Made by a program: the position numbers and the translations under genes. A DNA stretch of 64,000 nucleotides from Periplaneta americana. Lineage: Eukaryota > Arthropoda > Insecta > Blattodea > Blattidae. This document shows, piece by piece, positions 10,965 through 21,627 of the stretch. The notes beneath the pieces were generated by a model. It saw only the letters and a list, made by a program, of their open reading frames with translations, had not been told where the DNA came from and ran no database searches. The stretch covers positions 159,055,455 to 159,119,454 of the forward strand of contig NC_091122.1 in assembly GCF_040183065.1 (NCBI RefSeq). The letters run 5' to 3'. Position 1 is the stretch's first letter, and every line of letters starts with the position of its first letter.

Positions 10965-11487
10965 TCATTAAAATTATTCCAAATTCTGAACTGAAAGTTA
11001 GAATTTATAAAACAGTTATATTACCGGTTGTTCTCTATGGTTGTGAAACTTGGACTGTCACTTTGAGAGAGGAAAGGAGATTAAGGGTATTTGAGAATGA
11101 GGTGCTTAGGAAAAATTTGGGGCTAAGAGGGATGAAGTTACAGGAGAATGGAGAAAGTTACACAACACAGAACTGCACGCATTGTATTCTTCACCTGACA
11201 TAATTAGGAACATTAAATCCAGACGTTTGAGATGGGCAGGGCATGTAGCACGTATGGGCGAATCCAGAAATGCATATAGAGTGTTAATTGGGAGGTCAGA
11301 GGGAAAAAGACCTTTGGGGAGGCCGAGACGTAGATGGGAGGATAATATTAAAATGGATTTGAGGGAGGTGGGATATGATGGCAGAGACTGGATTAATCTT
11401 GCACAGGATAGGGACCAATGGCGGGCTTATGTGAGGGCGGCAATGAACCTCCGGGTTCTCTAATAGCCATTTGTAAGTAAGTAATGT
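10965..11487 (+). mobile_element. RTE-type LINE 3' end
   Basis: LKVRIYKTVILPVVLYGCET, RLRWAGHVARMGESRNAYRV, GKRPLGRPRRRWEDNIKMDL, then stop at 11461-11463. One frameshift lies near 11190. The 3' end TTTGTAAGTAAGTA has the GTAA-type tail shared with the copies at 36232, 55805 and 62779. Confidence 0.85.
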
Positions 11488-11739
11488 TTTTTTTTATATC
11501 TGTATCTGTAATATTTATCTACATTAGTGAATTCCAACTTGACAACTTTATGACATCGGAGTGCGTTTGTGCCTCTCGCCCCCGTGTAGAGACATAGAGC
11601 ATTCGTTAGAGTGTCTGAGGGAGGGTAATACTGTGCTCTGAATATAATGTGTCAGTAAAATGTTAACTGAAATAAAACAAATCTATTATGATTACGTATA
11701 GTTACGTCAATTTTATATCTTTAAGGAAGTTTGTAACAT

Positions 11740-11975
11740 TTTCTTTTATCAGCAAATAGCCTACTTAACCGTATTTACTTTCTACTTTAATGCGTCAAGA
11801 CTTGACTTCAACAATTAATAAAATGCAATTACATTTACTTAACTGGAAGTTACTGTTCAATTATTTTATTGCTAACAGTAATACACTTCAGTTAAAAATA
11901 AGAATAATTATTATCTGTGAAATGTTGATGCATTAAATTTGTCTCGGTAAAGATAATGATTTAATGAAAATCATT
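11740..11975 (+). repeat. Dispersed repeat, inverted partner of 5400-5629
   Basis: Contains ACTTTCTACTTTAATGCGTC, the reverse complement of the partner sequence, and continues to GATTTAATGAAAATCATTACG. No coding capacity seen. Confidence 0.7.
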
Positions 11976-12101
11976 ACGTACAGAACATTTATTTAGCTCC
12001 CGGTGGGAACACGGGCATCAGATATGATTGCATGGCTGCCATAGACTACGTCATTATTGATCTGTAACCTCCCGCATAGTTTTACTCATTACTTTGATTA
12101 A

Positions 12102-12983
12102 GGGGAGAGGATGGTATTTTTAGTGAAAAATGAGTAAATTAAAAAAAATTCTTTAAAATACCCTGTGATATGTGTGGAATGCATAGAATAACATTTTGTG
12201 GTTATTTGTGCCCTTATCGGATGTTGAGTCGCCATTTTAAACTTCCTGCGTTATGGATTTTTAAATCACTCGCCCACTTTTATTGGTGTTTCCGGTAAAT
12301 TAAATTAAAAAAAAAAATGTTTCTTTAAAATACGCTTTGATATGTGTGGAATGCATTGCATAACATTTTGTGGGTATTTGTGCCCTTATCGGATGTTGAG
12401 ACGTCATTTTTAAACTTCCTGCGCTATGGATTTTTAAATCACACGCCCGTTTTTATCGGTTTCCAGTAACTTCATTTTTTTTTTTTTGCTACATTGCCAG
12501 ACAAAAATGGATATAATTTCTGAACTATTAAAGATACATGCATTAAATTTAGAACACACATTCTTTAGATTATTAGGAAACTTTTCTCTGTAACAGTATT
12601 TTGTTAATTGATTTCATTTTAAAAATACGTCCGTTTGTTTGAAAGAAAGGAAATCAAGAAATTGTTATTAAATTGTAATTGCTTATTTTACAAACGTAGG
12701 GAATAATATCAAAATTCTGTTACAGACAGTTTGTAGAACATGCATTTGCAAATACATTGCAAAAAACTGTTTGAATCTATCTTTAAAAACGGTTTAGATA
12801 TATCGGTTTTAGTACAATCCTGCATTGCATATATTTTTTTTTCAAATTTGGGCCCCAAAATAATTTTTTTTTAAATATTTTTATTTGGTTGAGTTGCCAC
12901 AGCTATGAGCTCTCCACATACAAAAAATTAATATTTTACACCAAATAGGAAAAAAGTTAAAAAAAAAATACCATCCTCTCCCC
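12102..12983. mobile_element. TTAA-flanked non-autonomous element, two internal 172-base units
   Basis: Ends are inverted copies of GGGGAGAGGATGGTATTTTT, directly flanked by TTAA at 12098-12101 and 12984-12987. Inside, GATATGTGTGGAATGCAT recurs at 12167 and 12339, exactly 172 bases apart. The rest of the interior is A/T-rich and shared with the copy at 33579-34812. TTAA targeting would suit a piggyBac-like transposase, but the ends do not start with the usual CCC, so the class is uncertain. Confidence 0.8.
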
Positions 12984-13231
12984 TTAACAATAGCATGTAC
13001 ACAATTATATTTTTATGTAATAATTAGTTCTAACCTGTGATATAAGAGTTGTTAAAATATCTACATTCACACATACCCTACAACTTTTAATGAAAGTGTT
13101 ACACGCTAAAGTTCTGTTGCTCCAATGCTTGCAATTTCTCTTTTCATAGTGTCTCGAACTTCATACATGGGAAATTAAGGTATGTTTTTTTTTTTTTTTT
13201 TTAATTTACTTTACTCTGTTTTATCTTGCAG

Positions 13232-13509
13232 GTTTGGCCGTCAAGATGGTGCGGGCAAGTGTCGAACTGGGAGCTCGGAAAGGTTTTCGGGCAGCTAAAG
13301 CAGACTGCACAGGGCCTGCCTCGGCTCGTGCTTGCGAGAAGGCAGGCATGGCGCCTGTCCACAGGCTGCTCTACGACGAATACAAAGTGAAGGGTGAAGT
13401 GGTGTTCAGGCAAACGACGACGAGGGGGCCTGCGCTTACCGTTATGGCCGCTAAACTGCAAGACTCACCGCCTTATGTGATACCAGCCACGCCCAGACCG
13501 AAAATATGA
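13232..13509 (+). CDS. AANAT-like N-acetyltransferase, terminal exon C
   Basis: Last coding exon. Its TATCTTGCAG acceptor follows a polypyrimidine run at about 13185-13202. Phase matches exon B (G|GT gives Gly). It encodes LAVKMVRASVELGARKGF, the alpha helix following the CoA loop, then KADCTGPASARACEKAG, the conserved insect AANAT segment preceding the C-terminal strands, then YDEYKVKGEVVF and a C-terminal tail ending in RPKI and a TGA at 13507-13509. Together the three exons give about 234 residues, normal for the family once a few N-terminal residues are added. The stop is only 15 bases before a TA-flanked transposable element (13525-14597), so the 3' UTR must run into it unless it is spliced out. 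AATAAA occurs inside the element at 14562 and 14580. Confidence 0.92.
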
Positions 13510-13524
13510 AGCCCAGAACACGTA

Positions 13525-14597
13525 CAGGGACATCATTTCATTTTTACTAACATTTTTAATATTAACCTGTCTATACCTTTAGAGAACCGGAAACACCGCT
13601 TGCTTCCCCCTCCAAGACTGGAGTTCGATGATACTGGCGTAAAACACAAATCACTCTACTAGGTATAGGATGGAAGAAAAGTAGTTCATCCATTTATGTA
13701 AACTAGGAAATATCGCGATTTTGAGTTTGATAATTTTCATTAGGTTTTTCTTTAATCAAAGTACAGTACTATATTAAGAATAAGTGTTTTTACTCACGAA
13801 GTGAGTTATCCATGCGAACGTATTCATTATGCATTCTATACTGTCTACAGCACATTAGCGTACAATATAGAGAAAGAAGTTAAATTGAAAAATAATCATA
13901 ATATGAATATTTAAACACAATTTTGAAAATGGTGGCCGTTCATTTCGATACAGGCTTCAGTTCTTTTGTGCATATTATCGCACTATAGACTATTGCATCT
14001 AATTCCAATTGCCAGTTTCGTCCTTCGTACTAATAACTCATGTTGAAATAATTCTGTACCTACTCTACATACTGTGAATTCAATCTTCACTTCTGCCCGA
14101 CCCGAAAATATAAAATTACTCAGACATGCTATCTACTGTCCGTCCAAGTGGTTATGCCGCAGGATTGTAGAAAGGGAGGAAATCACGTGACAGTTAATTA
14201 CTTAACGAGGCCCTTTTATTTAAGTTAAATTAAACAGCTGTATAATATTACGTAAACGTCCAATTCCTAAGAGAAATTAATGTTTTCAGAAAAGTGCTAA
14301 GACAGCCCAGCTTTTACAGAGGGGCGAGCAGAAGCAGGTGGGAGAAATCGGGATGCGACGTAGGCAAACGGACAGTACCTGTGCGAAAATATGATTCAAT
14401 ATTGAAAGCTCTTTCGTCACTGGAAAACGCGAACATATTTCTGGAACGTACTATACTCAGTAACTCAGTACTGCTTACTATCTGCGGTTTTGGTTCTGTG
14501 TGGAGTTGGAACTTCCTTAGTAGATGGGGTGGGAGTGAAGTACATTCAAAAACTCAGGTACAATAAAAATTGAAGTAAAAATAAAATGATGTCCCTG
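13525..14597. mobile_element. TA-flanked TIR element in the acetyltransferase 3' UTR
   Basis: Ends CAGGGACATCATTT(C/T)ATTT followed by TTACT are inverted copies over about 35 bases with few mismatches, flanked by TA (13523-13524, 14598-14599). This fits the Tc1/mariner/pogo group. The 90-codon frame at 14294-14566 is not recognisable. The right terminus supplies AATAAA at 14562 and 14580, reading in the gene's direction. Confidence 0.75.
14562..14585 (+). promoter_or_regulatory. Candidate poly(A) signals inside the 3' UTR transposon
   Basis: AATAAA at 14562-14567 and again at 14580-14585, just before the element's right end. These are the first canonical signals I see after the acetyltransferase stop at 13509. 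Use of either is an inference. Confidence 0.4.
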
Positions 14598-14758
14598 TAC
14601 AATCTTCTGATCACTGGAAAATCACTCCCACAGTGCATGACTTTTATGTTTTCTCTCATAATGTGATAGTATTGACTTATATGTAAATAGACTTGAGATT
14701 TTAAGACATTAAAATTTATGTTGAGGGACCTAAATTAGACTCGAAACATAATGAAATA

Positions 14759-15546
14759 CAGTGAAACCTTTCATTTACGGACATCGAAGGGACGTAACAA
14801 TCTGTCCGCATCTGGGAGGTGTCCTTTATTGGGAGGGAGGATCCCCAATCTAACAGTAAATTTATAATATGGATTATGTATCCCTTTACGCTTTGAATGA
14901 AATGTATTACTGTGGTTTAATTCTAAATACATATACTACAGTAAATTCTTTGCAACTTTGAACTACAGTAGATAAGACCGAAAAAGGAAAACACAGTACT
15001 GTGTGATACAATTTTATTCTAGGTCTACAGTTATGCTGTACTGTAATTTACAGTTTTCAACTTAACCTTTATGTTCAGGTGCCATGTCTCTCGAAACAGT
15101 ACAACTGATTGAAGTGAAGAGAATAATCCTACTAACCCTATCATGTGTCGAATACAATTTCACGATCTCCGAAACCTTAGACCCATCAGACAGGTTAAAT
15201 TTAATGACTTTGTTTATCCACCCGCTTCCAGCTAAGAAGGGGTAGACGGCTGGGCTAGTGGTAGCCTACGAGACTCTTATTGTCTTCTTTCATGTTAAGG
15301 AATTTCTGTACTAAATTTCCATTCTTGTAACACATTAGGTCTTGAAAACCAAGTTCTGTCCGCCGTTAGGAGGTAAAGCAAGCTTTAGGACTGTGAAACA
15401 GCTGTCCATATCCGTGTCTGAGAGTGTCCGTAAACGAGAGTTAAATTTATCATTATTTATATATTATTTCAGTTGGGATATAAAAATCTGTCCGTATGTG
15501 AGGAGTATCCGTATCTTGGGGGTGTCCGTAAGGGGAGGTTTCACTG
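14759..15546. mobile_element. Pogo/Tigger-like non-autonomous element
   Basis: Ends CAGTGAAACCT...TTACGGACA in inverted orientation, flanked by TA (14757-14758 and 15547-15548). The CAGTGAAACC terminus is typical of pogo/Tigger relatives. Extra GTCCGTA-type motifs recur in both subterminal zones (for example 15368 to 15535). No transposase frame. Confidence 0.75.
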
Positions 15547-15549
15547 TAG

Positions 15550-15950
15550 ACACTTAAAATAATGACACGCTTTTAAATTGTTCCCTTCTATTCAGGAAAA
15601 TGATACTCAAATTTAAACAACAAACTATTGGATTGAAACATTTATTCAAATTAAGTTATTACAATCAAATAAAGGTACAAATATTATCAATTGGTCAGTA
15701 TTAAACTATTTAATGAAATGACTTCTTCTCTTAGTATCCTCTTCATCTCTCGATCCCTTTTGTAATTGCTGACCCAAATTTGTTCTTCCAGCTGGATTCA
15801 CTGAACTCTTTTTGTTGTTCTCAGCTCCTGTATGTCGTCCTTCTGTTCTTTCCTGTCTACCTGATGCCGTCATCATTATCTATCATTTTACTTATGTTGG
15901 GTAAATACATACAGTATGTATAGTATTCAGTGGTGTAGGCTGTCTTTCTG
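15550..15950. other. No feature recognised
   Basis: AT-rich sequence with a pyrimidine-rich stretch near 15720-15860. No exon or repeat terminus that I can support. Confidence 0.4.
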
Positions 15951-15952
15951 TT

Positions 15953-16446
15953 TATGCACGACGGGGTTCCACCCCATTTTCTACGCCTCGTGCGACAATA
16001 CCTAACTCGGAGATTTAATGGGTGATGGATTGTTCGAGGAGGTCCAGTAGCATGGCCTACCCTATCACCTGCCCTAAATCCTTTGGATTTATGGCTTTGT
16101 GGACATTTAAAGACATAGGTGAATGCCACACCCTCGACAACGTACAAACGTTACAGGAGCGTGTATCCTATGCATGTAAACAAATCCGACAACAGGCAGA
16201 TGTGGTCGCAAGAGTTCGTTATTCACTGAGAAGGGCTGAAGCATCTGTAACAATGCGTGATAACCACATAGAGCATCTTCTTAGTGTCTACGTAACATAC
16301 AGGTGGGTACCGTAGGCCACAATACAGCATGGTCCATATCTCAACAGATATTTGTTTCAGAACACATGTTTATAGGAACTTATTTCTAGTTTTGACCAAT
16401 GCTACCTCCTGTAAAAATATGCGACACTTTTTGAACACCCTGTATA
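15953..16446 (+). mobile_element. Tc/mariner-type transposase relic, C-terminal part and 3' end
   Basis: Across frames the + strand reads HDGVPPHFLRLVRQYL, SPALNPLDLWLCGHLKT and ..RDNHIEHLL, the last catalytic region and C-terminus of an IS630/Tc-type transposase, with in-frame stops. The same C-terminal pieces and the same end motif ACACCCTGTATA (16435-16446) occur in the fold-back relic at 60158-60813. Confidence 0.75.
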
Positions 16447-16539
16447 GAATACTACATAATATCACAAAAAACTTAATTTGTTCTGAATCAAAATCGCCTT
16501 TCATCTGTTCTTCCGTTGGGCCATTCCAGCTGCTTAACA

Positions 16540-16685
16540 AAATGATTGATGAAATTCTCGGTAACGTTTTCCCAAATATGAACATTGGCTTGCGGAAACT
16601 TTGTATTCTCTCATATCAGTGGCTGAGGCTGAAAGGTCATTTAGAACACACTCATAACTAGAGCTGTTTGGCAAAATGCCTTTTT
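16540..16685 (+). pseudogene. hAT transposase C-terminal relic
   Basis: NVFPNMNIGLRKLCILS, then after a frameshift VAEAERSFRTHS, resembles the hAT C-terminal dimerisation domain (the ..AERSFS.. segment). Stops and a frameshift make it non-functional. Confidence 0.6.
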
Positions 16686-17132
16686 TTACTGGTTGGAAGT
16701 AAATCATTATTTTCATAGACATTAATGTGATTTGGGGTAAATAAAAGTGATAGGACAAATTTTTATTTTGCCTTTTTAAGATGTTTCTTACTAATTCATA
16801 ATAAATTCATTTTTTGTCATTTTAAAGCAAGTTTGTTTGCAATTTTCTAATTAATTATAATGTAATGTGTATGAAACTTAAATATATGAAACAATGACTA
16901 ACTTTACTAAAAATAGTAAATAAAAGTAATTTATTTCGGTGCTTAATCTGCTAATAATCGTGCTTTAATACTATTGGTGTAATATGAATAATGATCGACA
17001 ATCCACAATTACAAAAATGTCATATCTTCACGATACCAACAATGAACTTTATCATTTTAAATATTAAGCCCATTCTCATAGAAGATGTCACGTAGAATTT
17101 TAAAGTGTTTGCTTTCATATTTTCAAGTCTTA

Positions 17133-17312
17133 GGGCCGTATTCATAGACATTTCGCAGCACGCGCTACGAGCGTACTAAGCTAGCCCCGGCTATCCACTG
17201 GTTACTAGTACAGAATTCAAATCATATTCTATCGCTAACACTGGTTTATGAATACGAAAAACGCTGATCATCCACCGGAAGCCCGCGCTAAAAATGTCTA
17301 TGAATACGGCCC
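17133..17312. mobile_element. Palindromic MITE, family GGGCCGTATTCATAG, copy 3
   Basis: GGGCCGTATTCATAGACATT at the left and its complement at the right, flanked by TTA at 17130-17132 and 17313-17315. It is a near-complete hairpin with the same interior as the copies at 2544 and 7539. Confidence 0.85.
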
Positions 17313-17490
17313 TTAAAGACCAACTTTCTTCTGGAAGCGGAACAGGCCAGGAGGCCTAATCCAAGACTGTTATTGATGATGACAGTTACAATTTTGTGCT
17401 ACACGTGTTTATTATTGTAGGAGAAAGAAATTTGAGTGAGGAACAGTCAGTTATTGTCAGGTACAGAAGGTATAAGATCGGTTAGCTAGA

Positions 17491-17815
17491 ATGCCTAAAT
17501 TCAGTAAACCATTGAAAAGTAAACCTCATGTTTACGTTAGTGAATTCGGTGTCCAAGTGTTTTCAACCGATGGAATAGTTATGTTATGTAAGGTTTGTGA
17601 AAAGACAGTTAACCACGAAAAAAAGTATTTTGTAAGTCAACTTGCGTCAACTACGAAGCATAGGCCTATATCTGCACTGGTATCGAAGAATGGTGAAAAG
17701 AAAATGACGCTACTTTATACAGTATTCGCCACATCTAGCAATAACAATTTTCGTTAGATTTGTGTAAAACATTAATTGATCTGGCATTCCTTTCTGGAAA
17801 GTAAAAAATCAGTCC
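17491..17815 (+). pseudogene. N-terminal fragment of a CGGBP1-like hAT transposase
   Basis: MPKFSKPLKSKPHVYVSEFG and MLCKVCEKTVNHEKKYF..TTKH align with the first 60 residues of the intact hAT protein at 48720, including the CxxC..H zinc-binding pattern. After a frameshift at about 17755 it continues SLDLCKTLIDLAFLSGK, matching [14 protein letters not shown] of that protein. The remainder is missing. Confidence 0.75.
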
Positions 17816-17935
17816 TTGAAAAACTTTTACAAAAATATACATATAAATGTTATACATTTGCGTGGTTACCCAGGAATGATGAAATACTGTAAGTGACAAT
17901 ATTATAGCGAGGTAAGTCCGAGGATACGTTGTGAG

Positions 17936-19546
17936 CAGGGGCGGCTCGTCCATAAGAGCTGCGGAGCTGCAGCACTCCCTGCTTTGACAGGAAAATAATA
18001 ATAATATTTGTTTTAATTTGTAGAAGATTTGTTACAGCTTTTATTGGTAAATTGCTTTATATTTCATCTGGCCGGGAATATGTACTATTATCTTATGCAT
18101 AATCTTTTTGCGCGTCGACTGTATTGGAATTGACACTGCACTCAAAGTCGTCCTGGGATCTGCAGGGTGGGACAGCTCATAGCATAGAGAGTGTGTCTTG
18201 AAGGTCAGGGGGCAGAGAGGTGAAGGGAAGCAGAGGGAAACTGCCGCTGTTTAAAACCCATATTTCGCTGCAGTGGCTTGCAGAGCCAGGCCATAAGGGA
18301 AGGTCTTTCCTCCACTCCCACATCGCTATTGTCAAATGGATTCTCTATTCCCTTGAAACTTAATGACAACATTTTTATTTTCTCTTCACACACTTATTGC
18401 TGTAGAATCTTATCGAGTTAATATAACGAAATTAATATTTTTTGCCTTATTATTACGTATATATCCAGCCTCCAGTAGAACCTTAGGATTTGCCTTAACT
18501 CAAAATGATTGCACGAGTAGAATCCTTTTGATATAGCACGTAAAATACGAAAGAGACTTCTTTTCCAGTTTTAGAACATTGTTGACCATAAGTATATCTG
18601 AGTGTTGCTTTGGTGTGACGTATTAGTACCGTAACTTAACCAGTGCAAATGTGCAAGCATGAGTGTGTGTGAATTACAGAATATTAATTGTATTTTACTC
18701 AACTTTCCCTCGCTGAGAAGACTGATGTAATGAAGTGGAATTATAGGGTCGTCCGTTATCCGACTTAAATCTCACTCAAGCTTCATCCAGCCGAAATAGT
18801 GCATATATGTAAGGAAGTATAACAATGAAATTTACGCTAAGCATTTGTGGTTACGTGGATGTGAACAAAAAAAAAATCTGTATTTTGTTTTCCTTCCCTC
18901 CTCTTCGCTGGTGATACTGCATAGACTAGGAGTGGTGTGACAGATTTAGACATTTGCCCCTAAAAATTAAAAAGCACGAATCTTCGCAATCTCACCTGAA
19001 AAAATGTTGTTTCATTGGCTATGTTAGGAAAAACTAATATTGCTACGGAACTAAATGAAATGAACAGAAAACATTCTCAAACATAATCAAGAAATGAAAA
19101 AAATCGTGAAATTATTTTAAAAAATATTGATTGTATCAAATTTTGTGGCCAATATGAACTTCCCCTTAGGGGACATGATGAAAAAACGATTCGAAGAACT
19201 CTGGTGTATTTCGTGTGTAATCCAAACGAGTCTCTCAAAAATCATTTGGAACATGCCACTGTTTAAAGGTAATTCTAAAACAATTCAGGATGAACTGGTA
19301 GATTGCATGTTGAGTGTCTGCCGATTTGAAATTCAGACTGAAATCGATGGTATTAGTTTTTTTTAGCTATTATGGCAAACGATCCCACAGACATCTCCCA
19401 ACTAAGTCAAGAAGTTTTGATTTTTTCGATATGTAGTGCATTTATTTTTGTCCTATACTTATTAGTAATGATATCAAGAAGTGAAATTTGTATGTACCAA
19501 AATCTACTGCAGCTCCCCCAATCCACAAGTTCACGAACCGCCACTG
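17936..19546 (+). mobile_element. hAT element, CAGNGGCGG termini, with DUF4371-type remnant
   Basis: Left end CAGGGGCGGCTCGT, right end reverse complement CAGTGGCGGTTCGTG, both continuing to GAGCTGCAG. The 8-base duplication GTTGTGAG at 17928-17935 and 19547-19554 is perfect. Inside, 19127-19430 reads TIQDELVDCMLSVCRFEIQT and then, after a frame change, AIMANDPTDISQLSQ, like the N-terminal catalytic part of ZMYM/DUF4371-type hAT transposases. Most of the transposase is missing. Confidence 0.88.
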
Positions 19547-19554
19547 GTTGTGAG

Positions 19555-20140
19555 GTTACCTTATAGTCGAGGAAAACCTCGGAAAGTAACTACTCAGGTA
19601 ACCAATCTGAGCAGAATTGGAATTAACACCTATAGTGCGACTGTCTCGGAGAACGAATCCTACTCACCGCCCTTGACCTTTACAGCTACTGTACTGTGTT
19701 GAAATCTCCCACAATCATTAATTGAATTGATTACCAGAACAACGTTGTAACTAACAATTTTACATCGAAAGTGAGTAAAGATGGAACAAAGTTATAAGTC
19801 TTCTCAGCATACAGTACATTATAGTTAAGTTCCTGTTAATTGTTATGAAGTTATCTCTGCTATTTAATCCAAAAAGAATCTTATTCAAATGTTTGAAATT
19901 CTCATTTAGGTAATTTGCATATGAGGTAAAGAGTCATTTTTTTTTTTTTTGGTGCCAGGGGAACATTCTTCAAAATTTACCAAATCCTTGCTTCTCGCCC
20001 TCAACTTGACATGTGAAGATATAAAAATAATTGTATGATGAAAGATTTGTTATCTATTCTACACAATCATCTACACAGGACCTAAATTAGTTTCACATAT
20101 AACGATCTTGGCAGTATATTATATTTCGTCTCTTGCTTCA
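19555..20140. other. No gene recognised
   Basis: About 19563-19605 (CGAGGAAAACCTCGG, AGGTAACCAA) recalls the SINE core in reverse but is too short and divergent to assign. A poly-T run lies at 19938-19951. Confidence 0.35.
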
Positions 20141-20396
20141 AATTGAAGAGTCCACTGCAAGAATGATAGATGTCGTTTGGAATACATTTTTCAAGAGAAA
20201 CAATTGAAAGTTTGAAATGCTTAGTGCTCAAAGCTTAACTGTGATTTTCCGATCATTATTGGACAATGAATAACAGTGTTAATGCCATATAACTCTCTAT
20301 GTACATTCTATATGTCTTAAGCTATGCTCTGATAGAATTGGTTCATTTTCGACAAGAAAGTGACATCCATCATTCTTGCAGTGGACTCTTCAATTG
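20141..20396. mobile_element. Small TIR element (MITE-like)
   Basis: About 33-base inverted repeats: AATTGAAGAGTCCACTGCAA then GAATGATAGATGTC at 20141-20174, against the complement at 20361-20396, enclosing about 190 unrelated bases. The target duplication is not clear. Confidence 0.6.
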
Positions 20397-20399
20397 TTT

Positions 20400-20948
20400 A
20401 TTGTAAACTTTCATATGTTTATTATATATTCTAGATCCTTGGGGTCAACCGAAGATGTCAGTCAGATGTTTGTTATTTTGGAATTTTGTTGCCACTCTTA
20501 GCTGAGAGACTATTGTGTGTTCATAATATGTGTATACGATTCATCTGCAATACTCGTAAATTTGACCATATAACGCTTTCCTTCCAATAAACTACTTTCA
20601 TGAGTACGTCTGAAGGAACGAAGAACAATACATTCCCTGTCTCTTCTATTTACAATCATGCATATTTCTACTCCGAATTATCTGGCATTGCGCCTTCAAT
20701 TACTTACAACTATGCGAAACCGGTATCAAGTACTTCTTTCCATCCTTCATCACAGAACTTCTTCATAATATCATATCATCCTCCTACACTGTATAAATAC
20801 CTCACCTCTGGACTTCTTTACCTAAAGGCTTAAGGAATTGCCGGACATTATAAAAATTGAAAAATAAATTGAAAAATTTTATTGTATTCCTTGGTTTTTT
20901 AGAACTGCTAGATGTGTTGATTTGTGTTTCTGCTCTAGATTTAAAATT
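20400..20948. other. No feature recognised
   Basis: AT-rich. The 77-codon open frame at 20600-20833 has no recognisable domain and no supporting splice sites. Confidence 0.35.
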
Positions 20949-20959
20949 GCAAGTTTCTT

Positions 20960-21217
20960 TTTCTTTTTAATTGGTTATTATTTTACGACGCTTTATCAAC
21001 TGCTATGGTTATCTAGCGCCTGAATGAGAAGAAGATAACAATGTCAGCGAAACGAGTCCGGAGTTCAGCGCCGAAAGTTACGCAGCATTTGCTCTAAATA
21101 GGCTGAGGGAAAACCCCACGAAAAACCTCAACCAGTAAATTGTCCCAACCAGGATTTGAGCCTCGACCCGCTCGTTTCACGGTGAGGCATGCTAACCGTT
21201 ACTTCACAGTGGTGGAC
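20960..21217 (-). repeat. tRNA-derived SINE family B, copy 3
   Basis: On the - strand: TCCACCACTGTGAAGTAACG head, core CAACC..TTTTCGTGGGGTTTTCCC, tail AAGCGTCGTAAAATAA. Target duplication GCAAGTTTCTT at 20949-20959 and 21218-21228. Diverged from the other copies. Confidence 0.85.
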
Positions 21218-21249
21218 GCAAGTTTCTTATATGTACACATTAATATCTT

Positions 21250-21325
21250 GTTGTTCAAGTAATTGTCCGAAGACAGGTTTGAACTCCGTGACACCAATAA
21301 GGCATCACTCATGAATATCTTAGCC
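21250..21325 (+). repeat. Short dispersed repeat shared with 33215-33290
   Basis: TTGTCCGAAGACAG..TTGAAC..CGTGACACCAATAA.GCA..CATGA at 21261-21315 matches GACAGCTCTGAACC..GTGATACCAAGAAAGCACC near 33238-33285. Origin unknown. Confidence 0.55.
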
Positions 21326-21627
21326 TTGTTATTTAACTGGGATGTAATTATAATTCTTAATCTTAACCTTGGATTCAGTCATTTAAATGACTGTAGCCTG
21401 TATATAGGTCCTATTATATATTCGTATGGTTTAACTTTATGTTTTTTTTTCTCTTACTGTATGTGCATTTCCAACGAGTTAACATTTCTTTTATAAGGAA
21501 TTTATATTGTTTTTCAACTTGTTTTGTGGTGATTTTTTGTAAGTTTCGTTATTTTTTTTACATATGAATCGAAGTGGTTCTATTGGTAAGTGGAAATAAT
21601 TAATACAATAAAATTGTTAGTAACATT

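Noticed and set aside
14294..14566. 90-codon gene within the 13.5 kb element
   Set aside because: No recognisable domain and no splice context; treated as a chance frame.
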